Positions 50,641-62,329 of a stretch of 64,000 bases of DNA are shown in pieces. Source of the DNA: Nautilus pompilius (Eukaryota > Mollusca > Cephalopoda > Nautilida > Nautilidae). How positions within the stretch are numbered: the stretch's first letter is position 1; every line of letters starts with the position of its first letter. The position numbers were made by a program, and so were the translations under genes. The notes beneath the pieces are model-generated. The model saw nothing but the letters and a program-made list of their open reading frames with translations. It did not search any database and was not told where the DNA came from. The stretch lies in assembly GCA_018389105.1 (NCBI GenBank), contig JACATO010001073.1, positions 148,501-212,500 on the forward strand, read 5' to 3'.

Positions 50641-51558
50641 TTCTTAAAATGACTTACACCAGATGCTTGGCCTGTTTATGGAGAAAATGGTAATGGACAG
50701 CACTTGCAGATACTAAGTGGGAGAAGTGATTTGTACGTACGTCCCCAAATTCCAAAGGTCGCTTGAATCTGGCAAAGATGGCTGTATGAGTACATTCAGT
50801 AGTGCAATATCATTTTTTGAATTCCTTTTTATATATATATATATATATAGGTTGGTGCCAAGGTCTAAAAATGATTCTTGCCTTTTTGGTGAGGATTATA
50901 ATTACGGAGCGTCTCGTGTTGACCATTAGTGCTTTTCCCATATCATCCTTCTCGCAGAACTCTGTTCTCTTATAATGGAAATTACTTAAGGCTCACGAGG
51001 TTGTCATGTCGGCTTGCACTCTTACTGGCTGACGAATGAAAATAATAATTTCAATATGTCCCGTTCAGATTAAGAATAAACACATATATAAGCACAGGGT
51101 AGCAGCGTATATCTACTGGAAAATCTTCTAGTCACACTAAAATGGTGAGTGTATACCCCACAAACAGAGGAGTCGCGGTCCTATTGGGCAAGACGAAGTC
51201 AAGGCTAATAGACCAAGCGTTATCATCAAGGACAAGAAACAGAAGGCGCGCTCGCTAATAGATGGTGCCGTATGTGCCATCAGAAAGAAACGTGTCCATT
51301 AAAGAAAAGAGAGAAGCTGTCAAAGTATCTGGAGATGAAACTAACAAAATGCGGGAGGTTATAGCATAGACAGCTGTGATAGGAGGATCATTTGAGCTGG
51401 CTAGCAAGGGGAAAACCATCAACAGAATCTCTGTTTAATCGATATTGCAGAGTTTCAGAAAGAAAGAAAGAAAGAAAAAACGTTCTTGCAACATCCCATA
51501 TATTTAGGAGGATACTTTCCATCAAATGAACTCCGGCATCCGCGCCTCAGGACCATGG

Positions 51559-51559
<1 letters not shown>
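50641..51559. other. Intergenic, nothing recognised
   Basis: Contains a TA run at 50831-50848 and an AAAG run near 51460-51478. No gene was recognised. Confidence 0.5.
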
Positions 51560-51611
<52 letters not shown>

Positions 51612-51815
51612 TGATGGAGGATGGAGACAAGAGAGATGGAGAGAGAGATGGAGAGAGAGAGATGGAGAGATGGAGAGAGAGAGAGAGATGGAGATGGAAA
51701 GATGGAGAGAGAGAGATGGAGAGAGAGAGAGATGACGTCCATATACAGAGAGATGACGTCAGTATACAGAGAGAGAGAGACAGATGACGTCCATATACAG
51801 AGAGATGACGTCAGT

Positions 51816-51889
<74 letters not shown>

Positions 51890-51893
51890 GTCA
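51560..51893. repeat. GA microsatellite with embedded CRE-containing units
   Basis: GA runs enclose units of the form ATGACGTCAGTATACAGAG (51753-51830). Perfect TGACGTCA palindromes lie at 51754-51761, 51806-51813 and 51886-51893, with TGACGTCC variants at 51733 and nearby. The unit is related to that of the array at 55672-56800. Arg/Glu-rich frames across it are artefacts. Confidence 0.9.
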
Positions 51894-51943
51894 CTTGAAG
51901 TCCCAAACTTTTTCACGTCTTAAAACAGAACACGTAGAGAAAC

Positions 51944-52273
51944 TACAGTAACGGCCAAAAGTTCTGCGTCACCCTGCAACCGCTTTTAGATGTCCGGTTC
52001 TGAACATTTCTGAGTCACATGTACCGTCATGATTTATAAGCTCTTTCCGGAAATCGCGTATCTGGTTGATTTAGAATTGACCCCCCCACAATTTCCTTAA
52101 TCTTGGTCGTTTTCCCATTAATTTTGCGGAAGACCGCAGATCAGAGTGAACTTCGAACACGTCAACGTAACATTATTATGCAAGTTCAGCGAGGGGAGGG
52201 CTTAATTCTACTCTGTCAAACAAAAATCAGACAATTCCGAGGAGAATGCGCAACTTTTGGCCATATCTGTGTT
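51944..52273. mobile_element. Tc1-type MITE
   Basis: The left end is ACAGTAACGGCCAAAAGTTC and the right end, reverse-complemented, is ACAGATATGGCCAAAAGTTG. A terminus containing CAGTATCGGCCAAAAGTTT is characteristic of Tc1-type elements. The inside (about 290 bp) has no coding capacity. Confidence 0.65.
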
Positions 52274-53727
52274 CATTTCTAACTCAGAGAAAGCAATTTA
52301 AATAATAAATTGTGTTTTATTCGGAATTCTTCTGCGGAGCGACTTTTAAACTGAAGCCATTATAAAAAAATTACGAAAAATTGGAAATAATGATAAGGTC
52401 TGAGAAGTAAAAGCCTTGCCGGAAATATTGGAAAGCACTGACGTACAATTACGTTTCATAGAAATATACCAGAAAACACTTAGAAGATGAAGCAGAAGGA
52501 AAAAACAACAAATAAAAAAGGGATAGAGGGAGGAGGGGGGGGCGGGGAAGGGAAAAAAGAGAAAGTAGAGAATTAATCTGGACATTAAATATCAAATAAT
52601 TACGCTACCGTGGAGGTCTATGAAGATAAAATGTCAAACTGCGTATCAAAAAAGAACCGTACCTAGCCGGTAATTAGAGTCGTGTTTTTTCTTTTAAAGT
52701 AGAAATTTTAAAATATAAAAATTAATTTGCGATATATCCGCTTTAATTTTGCTTCCCAGCAAATAAAATCCCTTGATATTTTCTTTTTTTTTTTCCTTCC
52801 TGTTAAGTCGTGTAAATTATCATTATAAAATCTAACTTAAATTCTATTTTCAGTAACTAACTGTTACTTTTTAAATATATACAAATATATATATATTTTT
52901 AAAATTTTAACCCTTTGTATACTGCGTCAGTTGTTACCTCCCTTATACCAGCCCCCCCCCAAGCCTGGAAGCACAAGTTAGAATCTGTGTCCAACTGCCT
53001 GCATATTTCAGTCAACGTCAGTAAAACACGTGCGGTCGTTATGGAGGGTTACGTTAACGTGGAAGGTGCTGGGCACTGCGGATAGAGATCCGAAGAAAGC
53101 TAGTTGGGTGTAGATCCATCCCAGGTGGTAGGCAAAAGGATAACGAAACCAAAAATTATACATGGAAGCTATCTCAGAAAATGTATGTATGTATATATAT
53201 ATATATAAATAAAATGATGGACTATAGAAAAAGAACTTAAAAGGGTAAATAGATAAACCAAATGTGGAGGTGGACGTGTGATGAAGATAACAAACAAGGA
53301 CATTTGTTAATGTGTAAAGTAGCCCCTAAAACAACGCAAATCTAAAAAAAGTGGACTACGTTCGTGGTGTTTTTCCCCCAACGAAACCTTAATGGCTTTT
53401 CCTAGTTTCTGTGCAGAATGTTCTCATACGCCGTTCAGACATTTACAAAAAAAAAAACAAAGATCAGTGGGATTTCAGAATTATTATCGGGATCCAGCCC
53501 TAATCTTTAAAAGAGACTTGTGTGTGGTTGACGTCATTCTGCTGCGGTGTCACCGTAAAGCAACTTTCTCTGAATGGCGGAGACGAGTAATCGCACCCGG
53601 TTTTCTTTTCTCTCTCTCTTTTTTTTTCCAAGTGCAAACGAATTAAAATTTTGAAAAGCCAATACATTTGCTGCGAAAATGATCGAAGGAATCAACGATT
53701 ACCTGGTAAGCGACACGAGGCTGGTGG

Positions 53728-53729
<2 letters not shown>
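52274..53729. other. Intergenic, nothing recognised
   Basis: AT-rich with TA runs near 52885 and 53192 and poly-C/poly-G runs. A short frame starting MIEGINDYL at 53679 is followed by GTAAGC, which resembles a splice donor, but nothing else supports an exon. Confidence 0.45.
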
Positions 53730-53730
<1 letters not shown>

Positions 53731-53759
<29 letters not shown>

Positions 53760-54712
53760 TCTCTCTCTCTCTCATATAATCTCACTCTCTCGTATAATCT
53801 CACCTCTCTCTCTCACCTCTCTCTCTCATATAATCTCACCTCTCTCTCACCTCTCTCTCTCCTCTCTCATATAATCTCATCTCTCTCTCACCTCTCTCTC
53901 TCTCATATAATCTCATCTCTCTCATCTCATCTCTCATCTCATATCATCTCTTTCATCTCATCTCATTTCTCTCTCTCTCATATAATCTCACCTCTCTCTC
54001 TCTCATATAATCTCACCTCTCTCATATAATCTCACCTCTCTCTCTCTTATAATCTCACCTCTCTCTCACCTCTCTCTCTCATATAATCTCACCTCTCTCT
54101 CTCATCTCATCTCTCATCTCATAGCATCTCTTTCTCATCGCATCTCTCTCTCATCTCTCTCTCATATCATGTCTCTCTCATCTCATCTCATTTCTCTCTC
54201 TCTCACCTCTCTCTCTTTCTCTCTCGCATCTAATCTCATCTCTCTCTCATATCATGTCTCTCTCATATCATCTCTTTCATCTCTCTCTCATCTCATCTCA
54301 TTTCTCTCTCTCATATAATCTCACCTCTCTCTCTCTTTCTCTCTCTCATCTAATCTCATCCCTCTCTCATATCATGTCTCTCTCATATCATCTCTTTCAT
54401 CTCTCTCTCATCTCATCTCATTTCTCTCTCTCATATAATCTCACCTCTCTCTCTCACCTCTCTCTCTTTCTGTCTCTCATCTAATCTCATCTCTCTCTAA
54501 TCTCATCTCTCATCGCATCTCTCTCTCTCTCATATCATGTCTCTCTCATATCATCTCTTTCATCTCTCTCTCATCTCATCTCATTTCTCTCTCTCCTCTC
54601 TCTCTCATCTCATCTCTCTCCTCACACTCTCTCGTCTCATCTCATCTCTCTTATCTCTCTCCTCACTCTCTCTCATCTCATCTCATCTCATTTCTCTCTC
54701 TCTCTCTCCTCC
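53731..54712. repeat. CT-rich satellite with CATATAATCTCAC units
   Basis: About 980 bp of CTCTCT blocks interspersed with CATATAATCTCACCTCTC and CATATCATGTCTCTC. A block of roughly 110 bp (MSLSYHLFHLSLISSHFSL when translated) appears at 54254, 54372 and 54537, showing recent local duplication. The apparent Ser/Leu-rich proteins are artefacts. Confidence 0.93.
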
Positions 54713-55671
54713 TTATACCAAGTCAGATATATATCCCTTACACGAGTCCAACGTCACGTAAGTTTTTAAAAAAATGTTTTAGCTTCCCGTTAGGCGGTAT
54801 CGACGCTTCGACAAGAAATTATTTCCCCATACGAATGAATGCTTTCAGAATAAGATGTTGGCAACACTGCACGAAAATCTGTTGCCGACTGTCGTCGCTC
54901 CTAAGTAAATTGAACGCTTCGCTCTGTTAAAAGAAAATAATGGCTATAATCAGTTTTTTCTCAGCCCTCGTCGGCGCTGGTGGAAATCTTTGGGTTTATG
55001 TAGCCGAGGTCTTCTCCATCTCACAGGCAAAGAAGCCAACAGGAGGAGAAAAAAAAGAGACATTTTTAGAATTCAAAATCTATTGCAAATTTAATAAAAA
55101 GTAAGCTGAATTAAAATATAGAAATTAAAGACCTAAAATATGCTAAAAAATAAAAAAATATATACTAAAAATACCCCATGCATCAATCGATTTATATTAT
55201 CAGCATCATCATCGATAATTTATTTATTACGTGGTTTATCAAAAATACAATTGACAAAATTCGCCATCGATGTCGCAGTGGACGCCTGAATAAAACAAAC
55301 AAAAAAAAAAAAACACAGGAAAAGAAAATGAATTACGGCTACAAAAATATTTTACAAATAAATCTAAATGTTGTTAACTCGTAATATTTCGGCATGTTCG
55401 TTCTGGAAAACAGATTCCGAAGTAGAAACGGAGCTGTATATTCACAATTACCAGGAGAGATGACGACTTCTCGTTCTTTGCGCGTGTCTTGATTATTATT
55501 CCCGCAAGACCGTTAACGTTAGGCGTTGGCTACACGTCGGGGTACAGGGTTTAGTAGTTTTGCAAGAAAGTGGGCGGCGGCGGCAAGGTTCCCTTCCCCG
55601 AGGGCAGTATGCTATCTTGGAGTGTACCACGTGGTTTGCTACACATGTAGTACTATGTTAAAAAAAACAGA
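54713..55671. other. Intergenic, nothing recognised
   Basis: A 54-residue frame at 54940-55104 (+), beginning MAIISFFSALVGAGGNLWVY, was noted but has no recognised relatives. The rest is AT-rich. Confidence 0.45.
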
Positions 55672-56820
55672 GAGAGATATGACGTCAGTACAGCGAGAGA
55701 TATGACGTCAGTACAGGGGGAGATATGACGTCAGTACAGGGAGAGATATGACGTCAGTACAGAGAAAGATATGACGTAAGTACAGGGAGAGATATGACGT
55801 AAGTACAGGGAAAGATATGACGTCAGTACAGAGAAAGATATGACGTCAGTACAGCGAGAGATATGACGTCAATACAGGGGGAGATATGACGTCAGTACAG
55901 GGAGAGATATGAAGTCAGTACAGAGAAAGATATGACGTAAGTACAGGGAGAGATATGACGTCAGTACAGGGAGAGATATGAAGTCAGTACAGAGAGAGAT
56001 ATGACGTCAGTACAGAGAGATATGACATCAGTATATTGAGAGCGAGAGAGAGAGAGAGAGATGATGTCAGTACAGAGAGAGAGAGTGATGATGTCAGTAC
56101 AGAGAGAGATATGACGTAAGTACAGGGAGAGATATGACGTCAGTACAGGGAGAGATATGAAGTCAGTACAGAGAGAGATATGACATCAGTATATTGAGAG
56201 CGAGAGAGAGAGAGAGATGATGTCAGTACAGAGAGAGAGAGAGAGTGATGATGTCAGTACAGAGAGAGATATGACGTAAGTACAGGGAGAGATATGACGT
56301 CAGTACAGGGAGAGATATGAAGTCAGTACAGAGAGAGATATGACATCAGTATATTGAGAGCGAGAGAGAGAGAGAGATGATGTCAATACAGAGAGAGAGA
56401 GTGATGATGTCAGTACAGAGAGAGATATGACGTAAGTACAGGGAGAGATATGACGTCAGTACAGGGAGAGATATGACGTCAGTACAGAGAGAGATATGAC
56501 GTCAGTATATTGAGAGCGAGAGAGAGAGAGATGATGTCAGTACAGAGAGAGAGAGTGATGATGTCAGTACAGAGAGAGATATGACGTCAGTACAGGGAGA
56601 GATATGAAGTCAGTACAGAGAGAGATATGACATCAGTATATTGAGAGCGAGAGAGAGAGAGAGAGATGATGTCAATACAGAGAGAGAGAGTGATGATGTC
56701 AGTACAGAGAGAGATATGACGTAAGTACAGGGAGAGATATGACGTCAGTACAGGGAGAGATATGAAGTCAGTACAGAGAGAGATATGACATCAGTATATT
56801 GAGAGAGAGAGAGAGAGAGA
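55672..56820. repeat. CRE-bearing satellite array (about 23-bp unit)
   Basis: Units of GAGATATGACGTCAGTACAG plus two to four bases repeat across 1.1 kb. I count about 17 perfect TGACGTCA palindromes plus TGACGTAA, TGAAGTCA, TGACATCA and TGATGTCA variants. From 56033 a higher-order block marked by ATATTGAG recurs at 56191, 56351, 56507, 56638 and 56797, mostly about 158 bp apart with one shortened copy of 131 bp. GA runs separate the blocks. Confidence 0.97.
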
Positions 56821-57879
56821 ATTTTCATCTGAATTCTGAAAAGTCCCCTTTAAAACGTTGTCATCTTTAAATATGATGGATGCGGGATTCGGCACCAAAG
56901 GCCGGATAGAAATCGAGAGATACTTTTCTGAAAATTTCAAAAGAACTTTCCGTAGACAAGGTTTTTTTGCGATTTAAGCGAAACAACAGAACAAATGATC
57001 GTCCGAGGAAGGTTGGTAATTGGGAGGATGTTTCCAGATCTCCTCTCTTTATTTGGCCATTTTCCCTTAACTCGCCTTATTTCCCAGCACAAAACCTCGT
57101 GTTTTTTTTTCTTCCCTAAAGCCATTCATTCTCTCCAATCACTCGCCGAAGAGATAACTCGCTGTTTATCCTAACTTGTTTTTAGGCAGAAGATTCAGTT
57201 TTTACGACGCTCCCTGCCGCTCCCGCTGTTAGCAGACTTTATCCCACTTTAACCGTGTTAGCCAGCTTAAATTTCGCGGCATCAACAACATGAAGATTTT
57301 CTAACTGCACAATATCCAATTCTGAGCATTCTTCCTGATCTCTTTTTTTTTTTTTAAAGCGAATCCATTTCCAACCAAATCTTTTTTAGTTCTTTAATTG
57401 AATTTACTTTCTACTAAATTTTGCGCTTTAACAAAATATACCGCGCATAAGAATTAACGGGGAATTTCAAATCTGATTGCTGGGCAAAATGGCAGAATAG
57501 CTTCGGAAGTTGGAGCGAAAGTAGGACAGCAAAGTGGGAAAAGGAAGGTGCGCGAAATGTTACTACCCCATCCGATGCTGGATGTAGCTGCATCCTGGAA
57601 AAAGCAGCAGTTTATAGATAGTAAATTATCGCTAACGTTGTTAGGGCTTTTGTATTTTGTAGAAAGATTGCTCTAACATCATACTGTTGCTGCTTCATGA
57701 TAAATATCGATCCTTTGCAAAGCCACGCCGCTACATCATGATGGCAACCAAAAACATGCGGCTCGACGAGGTCCGAGGTTTTGGCTAGAGAGATCATACT
57801 AATCTCAAAAAGTTGCTAGATGGGCTCGGGTGTAAACCACGTGACGACGGCCAGGGTGGCGCACTGGAGTTCATGGTGT
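56821..57879. other. Intergenic, nothing recognised
   Basis: No exon, transposon or repeat was recognised. The minus-strand frame at 56937-57125 shows no family resemblance. Confidence 0.45.
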
Positions 57880-58430
57880 GCAGAAAAATCCCAGGAAGAC
57901 ACTGGGTTTGTATAAGAAGGCAATACTCAGTAAGGATCCCTGTCAGAATTACCAGTACGTGTTTGGGCGTTTTTATAAGAGATTCCTCTACGTACCACGA
58001 GGTTCCCGGCCAACAAAACGGTAATCGTGACCTCCGGCAGAGGCGAGAAGCGTTGCGTTCATTTCTCCGACAGCAAAAATTGTCGATTACAGATCCTGTG
58101 CATTGTACAAACGAGGTTCATCACTAGGCGGTAAGACCATCCCTACGAAAAAGCCAAATCCTATGCAGTTTGAAACATCTAGAGCCTACCCAGCTTCCTT
58201 ATACGGTTGGAGAAGTTGGGGGGGATGAGGGAGATACTGCTACGCACAAGTCAACGAGGTTGAATAATGGTCTGGTCGCATATCCGGCGCAGCCCCAGGA
58301 TTCTCTTTACCGTGAAGCTGGCAGTCGTGAACAGACCGTATAGCTCTGTATATGTGCGAACCGGATCACGCGCCCATTGACCCGGTCGTCTCAGGGCGCC
58401 TCCTCGCCTGTCGGAATCGGTCGATCCAGG
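57880..58430 (-). pseudogene. Probable Tc1-type transposase relic
   Basis: On the minus strand ELYGLFTTASFTVKRILGLR followed by RICDQTIIQPR resembles the Tc1 linker RFxTAxxTAREIPGLRRISDQTV. Further on, SDEPRLYNAQDL may be the remnant of SDESRFxL with the first catalytic Asp, and EPRGT and PNTYW stretches follow. Stops and shifts are frequent. The first match is good, the rest is weak. Confidence 0.5.
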
Positions 58431-58760
58431 ACGGCAGCGATTTCACAACAAAGCCATCCCCCCCCTCCACAGCCGGAAGCCCATGGTTCCGATTGTATCG
58501 TTCTGCCTCGAAGGTCGGATAAACCCGACCGACTTACTACTTCCTGGCGTTGAGGGAACTGCAGCGGCAACCGAGAGAACGGGGGGAATTTGCAAGCGAG
58601 AGAAGGTAGCTGTCGCGCGGCGCACTTCGGCCCATTTCACGTGCGTGGCCACGTGACGACCTGGGCCGATCTCCGCACCCGCAGCAAGCGATGGCGCCAC
58701 AGTAAAGTGCGAGGACAGGTACTCTCGGTCGATTCGATTTCTTTGTCTCATTGGGGAAAC
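58431..58760. promoter_or_regulatory. CpG-rich block with two E-boxes
   Basis: CpG-rich sequence with CACGTG palindromes at 58638-58643 and 58650-58655, 12 bp apart start to start. CACGTG is the binding site of bHLH-zip factors such as USF and Myc/Max. A GTACTC follows AGGACAG near 58718 and could be a splice donor of an unknown 5' exon. No recognisable protein is encoded on either strand. Confidence 0.35.
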
Positions 58761-60491
58761 ATCTCTTTATTGTTGTTGTTGTTGTTGCATAACGTCCTTT
58801 CGAGGAGTAAAACTTTGAAGTCTGGACTGGAGGTTGGATTCGAAAAGAAAGCAATCAAGAAAGAAGGTTAAAGGCTATTTCTTCTTTAAATATGAAAAAT
58901 GAATCTATTAGTTTCCTCTCGAGGTATTAAGAACAAAGTTCTATTTGCTTGAAAGGAGTTACTTTGATAAACCGATTGTTAGATTACAATTCTGTTGTTG
59001 TTGACAGTTATGCAGATTCTATACGAAAGGCCTAAAAGTCACCAATTATAGTGTTTTTTTTTGGTTATTTATTCTCCCAGCAGCTTCGAAATCGACTTTC
59101 CCTTTAGTGTTTTTTTTCTGGCCATTATTAAAGGACACATAATTTACAGCAATCCGAGAACGAGCGGTATTAGAAAATTGAGTAATTACAGGACAATTTA
59201 TCCAGTAATTTAGCTGAAATAGCACCAATTATCCCAACTTGGGGACAAAAGGAACTCATTTTATTATTTTACATAAAAGCGTTTTACAGTCTATCAAAGA
59301 AGAAAAAAAACGAATAACGTAAAATATTTTAAAAAGTTGTTTAAATATTCGAAGGAAAAAAAAGATGAAAGCGAGATTACAAAAATCGTGAGCAACTTTC
59401 ATTAAAGATAAAGGCGCTAAATGGAGTTTTAAGGATGCATTTGTTTGACCTTCTTTATACCATTACCACCATCCCTCAAGTCTGCAAAGTTGAGCCGTAG
59501 AGGCTGTGACACGCGATGTCTCCCTCAGTAACATAACTCCCGGTGACGAAAATTCTGCATCATGTCGACTCCGCGTGTTTCGCATTATCGAGTATGCAGA
59601 CTATAACACACAGCCAGGCCAGCAAATACCAGCTAGTACTTCCTGGCTGTAGTTGTATAATATCCCTAGAGATGATCATCGGATGCCGGGATGGACTGTT
59701 TTTAAACAGATGTCTCTGCCTATCCCATAGGTTCTTGTTTTTCCTTATCTTTGCCTAATACTAACAAACGTCTTTTCTTTTGGATTGTTTGCAGAACCAC
59801 CATCCGAAATATGATTAGCATTATTAGATGATATTGTGAGGATTACAACTATTAACAATGATAAAATAAATCACTGGTGAGAGAGAATACAGCCCATCAA
59901 GGAGTGTGAAAGATGCTGACCATCTGAAAATAAGCAAATTTGAGCATGCGCAGAAAGAAGCGAATTTAGCTCCCCTGGTGGCCGATTCATAAACTACAAA
60001 GGTTGGAGAGCCGAAAGTAAACCGATCTTGGCTTATCTTGGACAAGTCGGTAGTCTTGAGGTCTGTCTGATAACAGATAACAGGAATTGTTTTTTTTTTT
60101 TTTAATGCTTCACATTTGTTTTTCTGAAAAAAATATTTTATACTTAAAATAAGTTTACGTACAAAAACCAAACGACTAACAAAAGACCCTTATAACCTGT
60201 ACCGTTCTTTCGGCGATGTGCGCATGCGACGTGAGGGAGCCGATTTAACGTATTTAGCTGGTCATGAACGTTTTAGTTATTCTGTAAACAGCTTGTGACC
60301 CTTGCAAACAGTTTACCCGCGCAGAGATCGTTGCGGAAATAACCTACTGCTTCCAGGCAACCAACGTTTTGGTCGACAGCCTTTTAAAAAAAACAAAACA
60401 GAAAGACTAAGTGATTATTAGTGTAATTGCCGCACAATTCACCAGCCTCTTTAACTCGCTCGGCCTTCTCATCTTCTCCCAAACCGGCGAG
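58761..60491. other. Upstream region of the NIDO gene
   Basis: AT-rich sequence with a GTT run at 58769-58787, a T run at 60090-60103, and moderately CpG-rich DNA at 60200-60380 just before the exon, which may contain the promoter. A TAA at 60408-60410 closes the reading frame upstream of the ATG. No TATA box was recognised with confidence. Confidence 0.5.
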
Positions 60492-60695
60492 ATGTGTTCC
60501 AGAACCAGCTCGAAGACTTCTCTTGCCTTTCTCATTTCACTGTCTACGGTCTGGTGCCTTACCGAGAGGGAGTTTACACCGTACGGAACACAACACCACG
60601 ATCAACAAACAGAGGATGCAGATGACGGATTGACAGGCCCTATCAGCCTGCGGATACCCTTTCATTTCATGGACAAATCCTACAATCAAATTTAT
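60492..60695 (+). CDS. First coding exon of a secreted NIDO-domain protein (rest outside window)
   Basis: The first ATG after an in-frame stop (TAA 60408) opens 68 codons that end at a consensus donor GTAAGT (60696), phase 0. Residues 9-22 (TSLAFLISLSTVWC) form a signal-peptide core. Residues 27-68 read EFTPYGTQHHDQQTEDADDG, LTGPISLRIPFHFMDKSYNQ and IY. This matches the start of the NIDO domain (PYG...DD...S.xI.L.xPFxFFxxxYxxIYV) shared by nidogen, alpha-tectorin, SUSD2 and MUC4-type extracellular proteins. In the family the next residues are V-x-x-NG; the genomic Val after the donor is intronic, so this should be the start of the next exon. I found no such exon up to 64000. Full identity is therefore open. 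G at -3 gives a fair Kozak context. Confidence 0.75.
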
Positions 60696-61449
60696 GTAAG
60701 TTATCTGCAGTCTTTCCGAAGCATTTACGCTGCTGACAGTAAATACTCAATAATTAGCATTTTTTTTTCTTTTCTTGGCATCCGAGGCTAAAGTGAAGCC
60801 AGAATTATTCAACGGTCTGTAATATTGTAAACTCTCTGTGTTTGTCTATTCAAGTGAATTTATACGATTACCAGTGTAAAAACCACGTGTCTGCTTCGTT
60901 TCTTACCATTTACAGACCCGTTTTCTTTCGATGGTTATCTGTAGCCAGAAAAAGTAGTGGAAATGATTCTCCCATTATCTCTTGCTTTCTGCCTTAAGGG
61001 ATGCATGGCATAGACGCTCTCCGAATATCAAGAACAGTGCTCGTCTGGCTCGTTTGTGCTAAGACAGGTCTATTCTCACGCCCGCAACAAAGTCGCAATA
61101 TTCTGTTTCTCTATAAAGCACTCACTGGGTGATGCAATAACCTTGGTTGGCGCTGTAGAAACGAAGTAATTCTTGTTTGGTGAAAAAAATGTGTCAATCC
61201 TCTAAGTTATTTCCACGTTAGTGGACAGGAAATCGTTTATTATTTTTAAAAGATAATAAGTATAATCAATTTATTTCTTGTCATAAGACGTTTGGACGTA
61301 AGATTTATAACCCGTAGGTGCAAGAATAAAAATAACAACAGTGGACTTAAATGCTGATTTAATAAAAGTATCTCTCCCCTTTACCCTGATAACCGCGGAG
61401 CAAATTATTGAGGAGTCTGTTAGGTAATTTGCTAAATATTTAGACTCTG
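60696..61449. other. Start of the first intron of the NIDO gene
   Basis: No exon encoding the expected NTNG-type continuation was found. The sequence is AT-rich and otherwise featureless. Confidence 0.5.
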
Positions 61450-61960
61450 TTCTGTCTTGGGGTATTCACATAACTGTTTGCATTTCTGTGGCAAGGCTTT
61501 CCTGACATTTCTGTCGAGTTCAGGGCATAAGAATTCGATGGGCGATAAGTCAGGCGATGGGTAGCCAGACAGTGTTCTGCAGAACACCCGCACATTGCCC
61601 ACATAAGCTGGAAATGTGGTTAGCGGGGGTTTAATATCTTCTGAAGAATGAACCCTCTTCCGGAAGGGATTTCATGTCTTCGAAGAACTCTGCGGTAACA
61701 CTATCTCTAAGGTGTTCCGTTAATCGTGCAACGATCGCTAACCGCATTAGCTCTAAAACAACCCAAGCAGTTCTCCAACTTGTCCGCGCAAAAACAATCT
61801 ACATTTGGATAAGAACATCTCCAAAACGTTGATCGTTCGATTAGTCAGTCCACAGCACTTTATTCTATTGTCCAAGTTCACATAATTTTCCCTGCTGAAA
61901 CCCCTCGGCTCTGTTATAAGAGCCAAGCAGTGTTTTTGTTCGCACAGCCACACGACTATT
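61450..61960 (-). pseudogene. Tc1-type transposase fragment
   Basis: The minus strand reads LSGYPSPDLSPIEFLCPELD and RNVRKALPQKCKQLCE, clearly the SPDLNPIE(F/H)LWDELDRRVR block with Asn changed to Ser; the Glu of PIE is the third catalytic residue. Further upstream on that strand (61753-61953) LTNRTINVLEMFLSKCRLFL may be a decayed first-Asp region. Stops intervene. It lies inside the presumed first intron of the NIDO gene, in antisense. Confidence 0.65.
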
Positions 61961-62329
61961 TTTAAACCAGGAACTCAAGGATACCTTTTCACTGTTGTCA
62001 GAGACACTAGAATTTTCTTTTGCGCTATCCAGTTGTGATTAATTTTTTATAGGGTGTAAGTCTTCTATTTTACTTGCCCACCACCGTCATATGCTTTCGG
62101 TTTCAAAAATTTAAGCGGCAAAAAATAGAACAACAAAAATATTTCCAAAATGGTTAAAGTTTCGCCCATCAAGCCATCAACGCAGACTTCTCATCGTGCA
62201 ACGAATTTAATCAAAGAAATATGTAAATTACAAAAAAAAAAAAAAAATGCTTCGAGAAGACGAAAACAAAGGAGAAAATTAAAAGAAAAACAAAAACAGA
62301 CAAGAAGGAATTCTGCATAAAGAATGTGA

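Noticed and set aside
51526..51923. Arg/Glu-rich open frames
   Set aside because: They are the GA microsatellite translated. Reading frames exist on both strands only because the repeat lacks stop codons.
53679..53705. Short ATG exon MIEGINDYL followed by GTAAGC
   Set aside because: Nine codons before a donor-like site occur often by chance, and no partner exon was found downstream.
54940..55104. 54-residue frame starting MAIISFFSALVGAGGNLWVY
   Set aside because: It has no family resemblance and no splice or promoter context, and its length is compatible with chance.
55672..56820. CRISPR-like periodicity
   Set aside because: The 23-bp units vary by point changes and GA length, with no unrelated spacers. 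It is a satellite array.
60411..60491. Upstream extension of the NIDO exon to 60411
   Set aside because: That start is GTG, not ATG. The first ATG is at 60492, directly before a good signal peptide.
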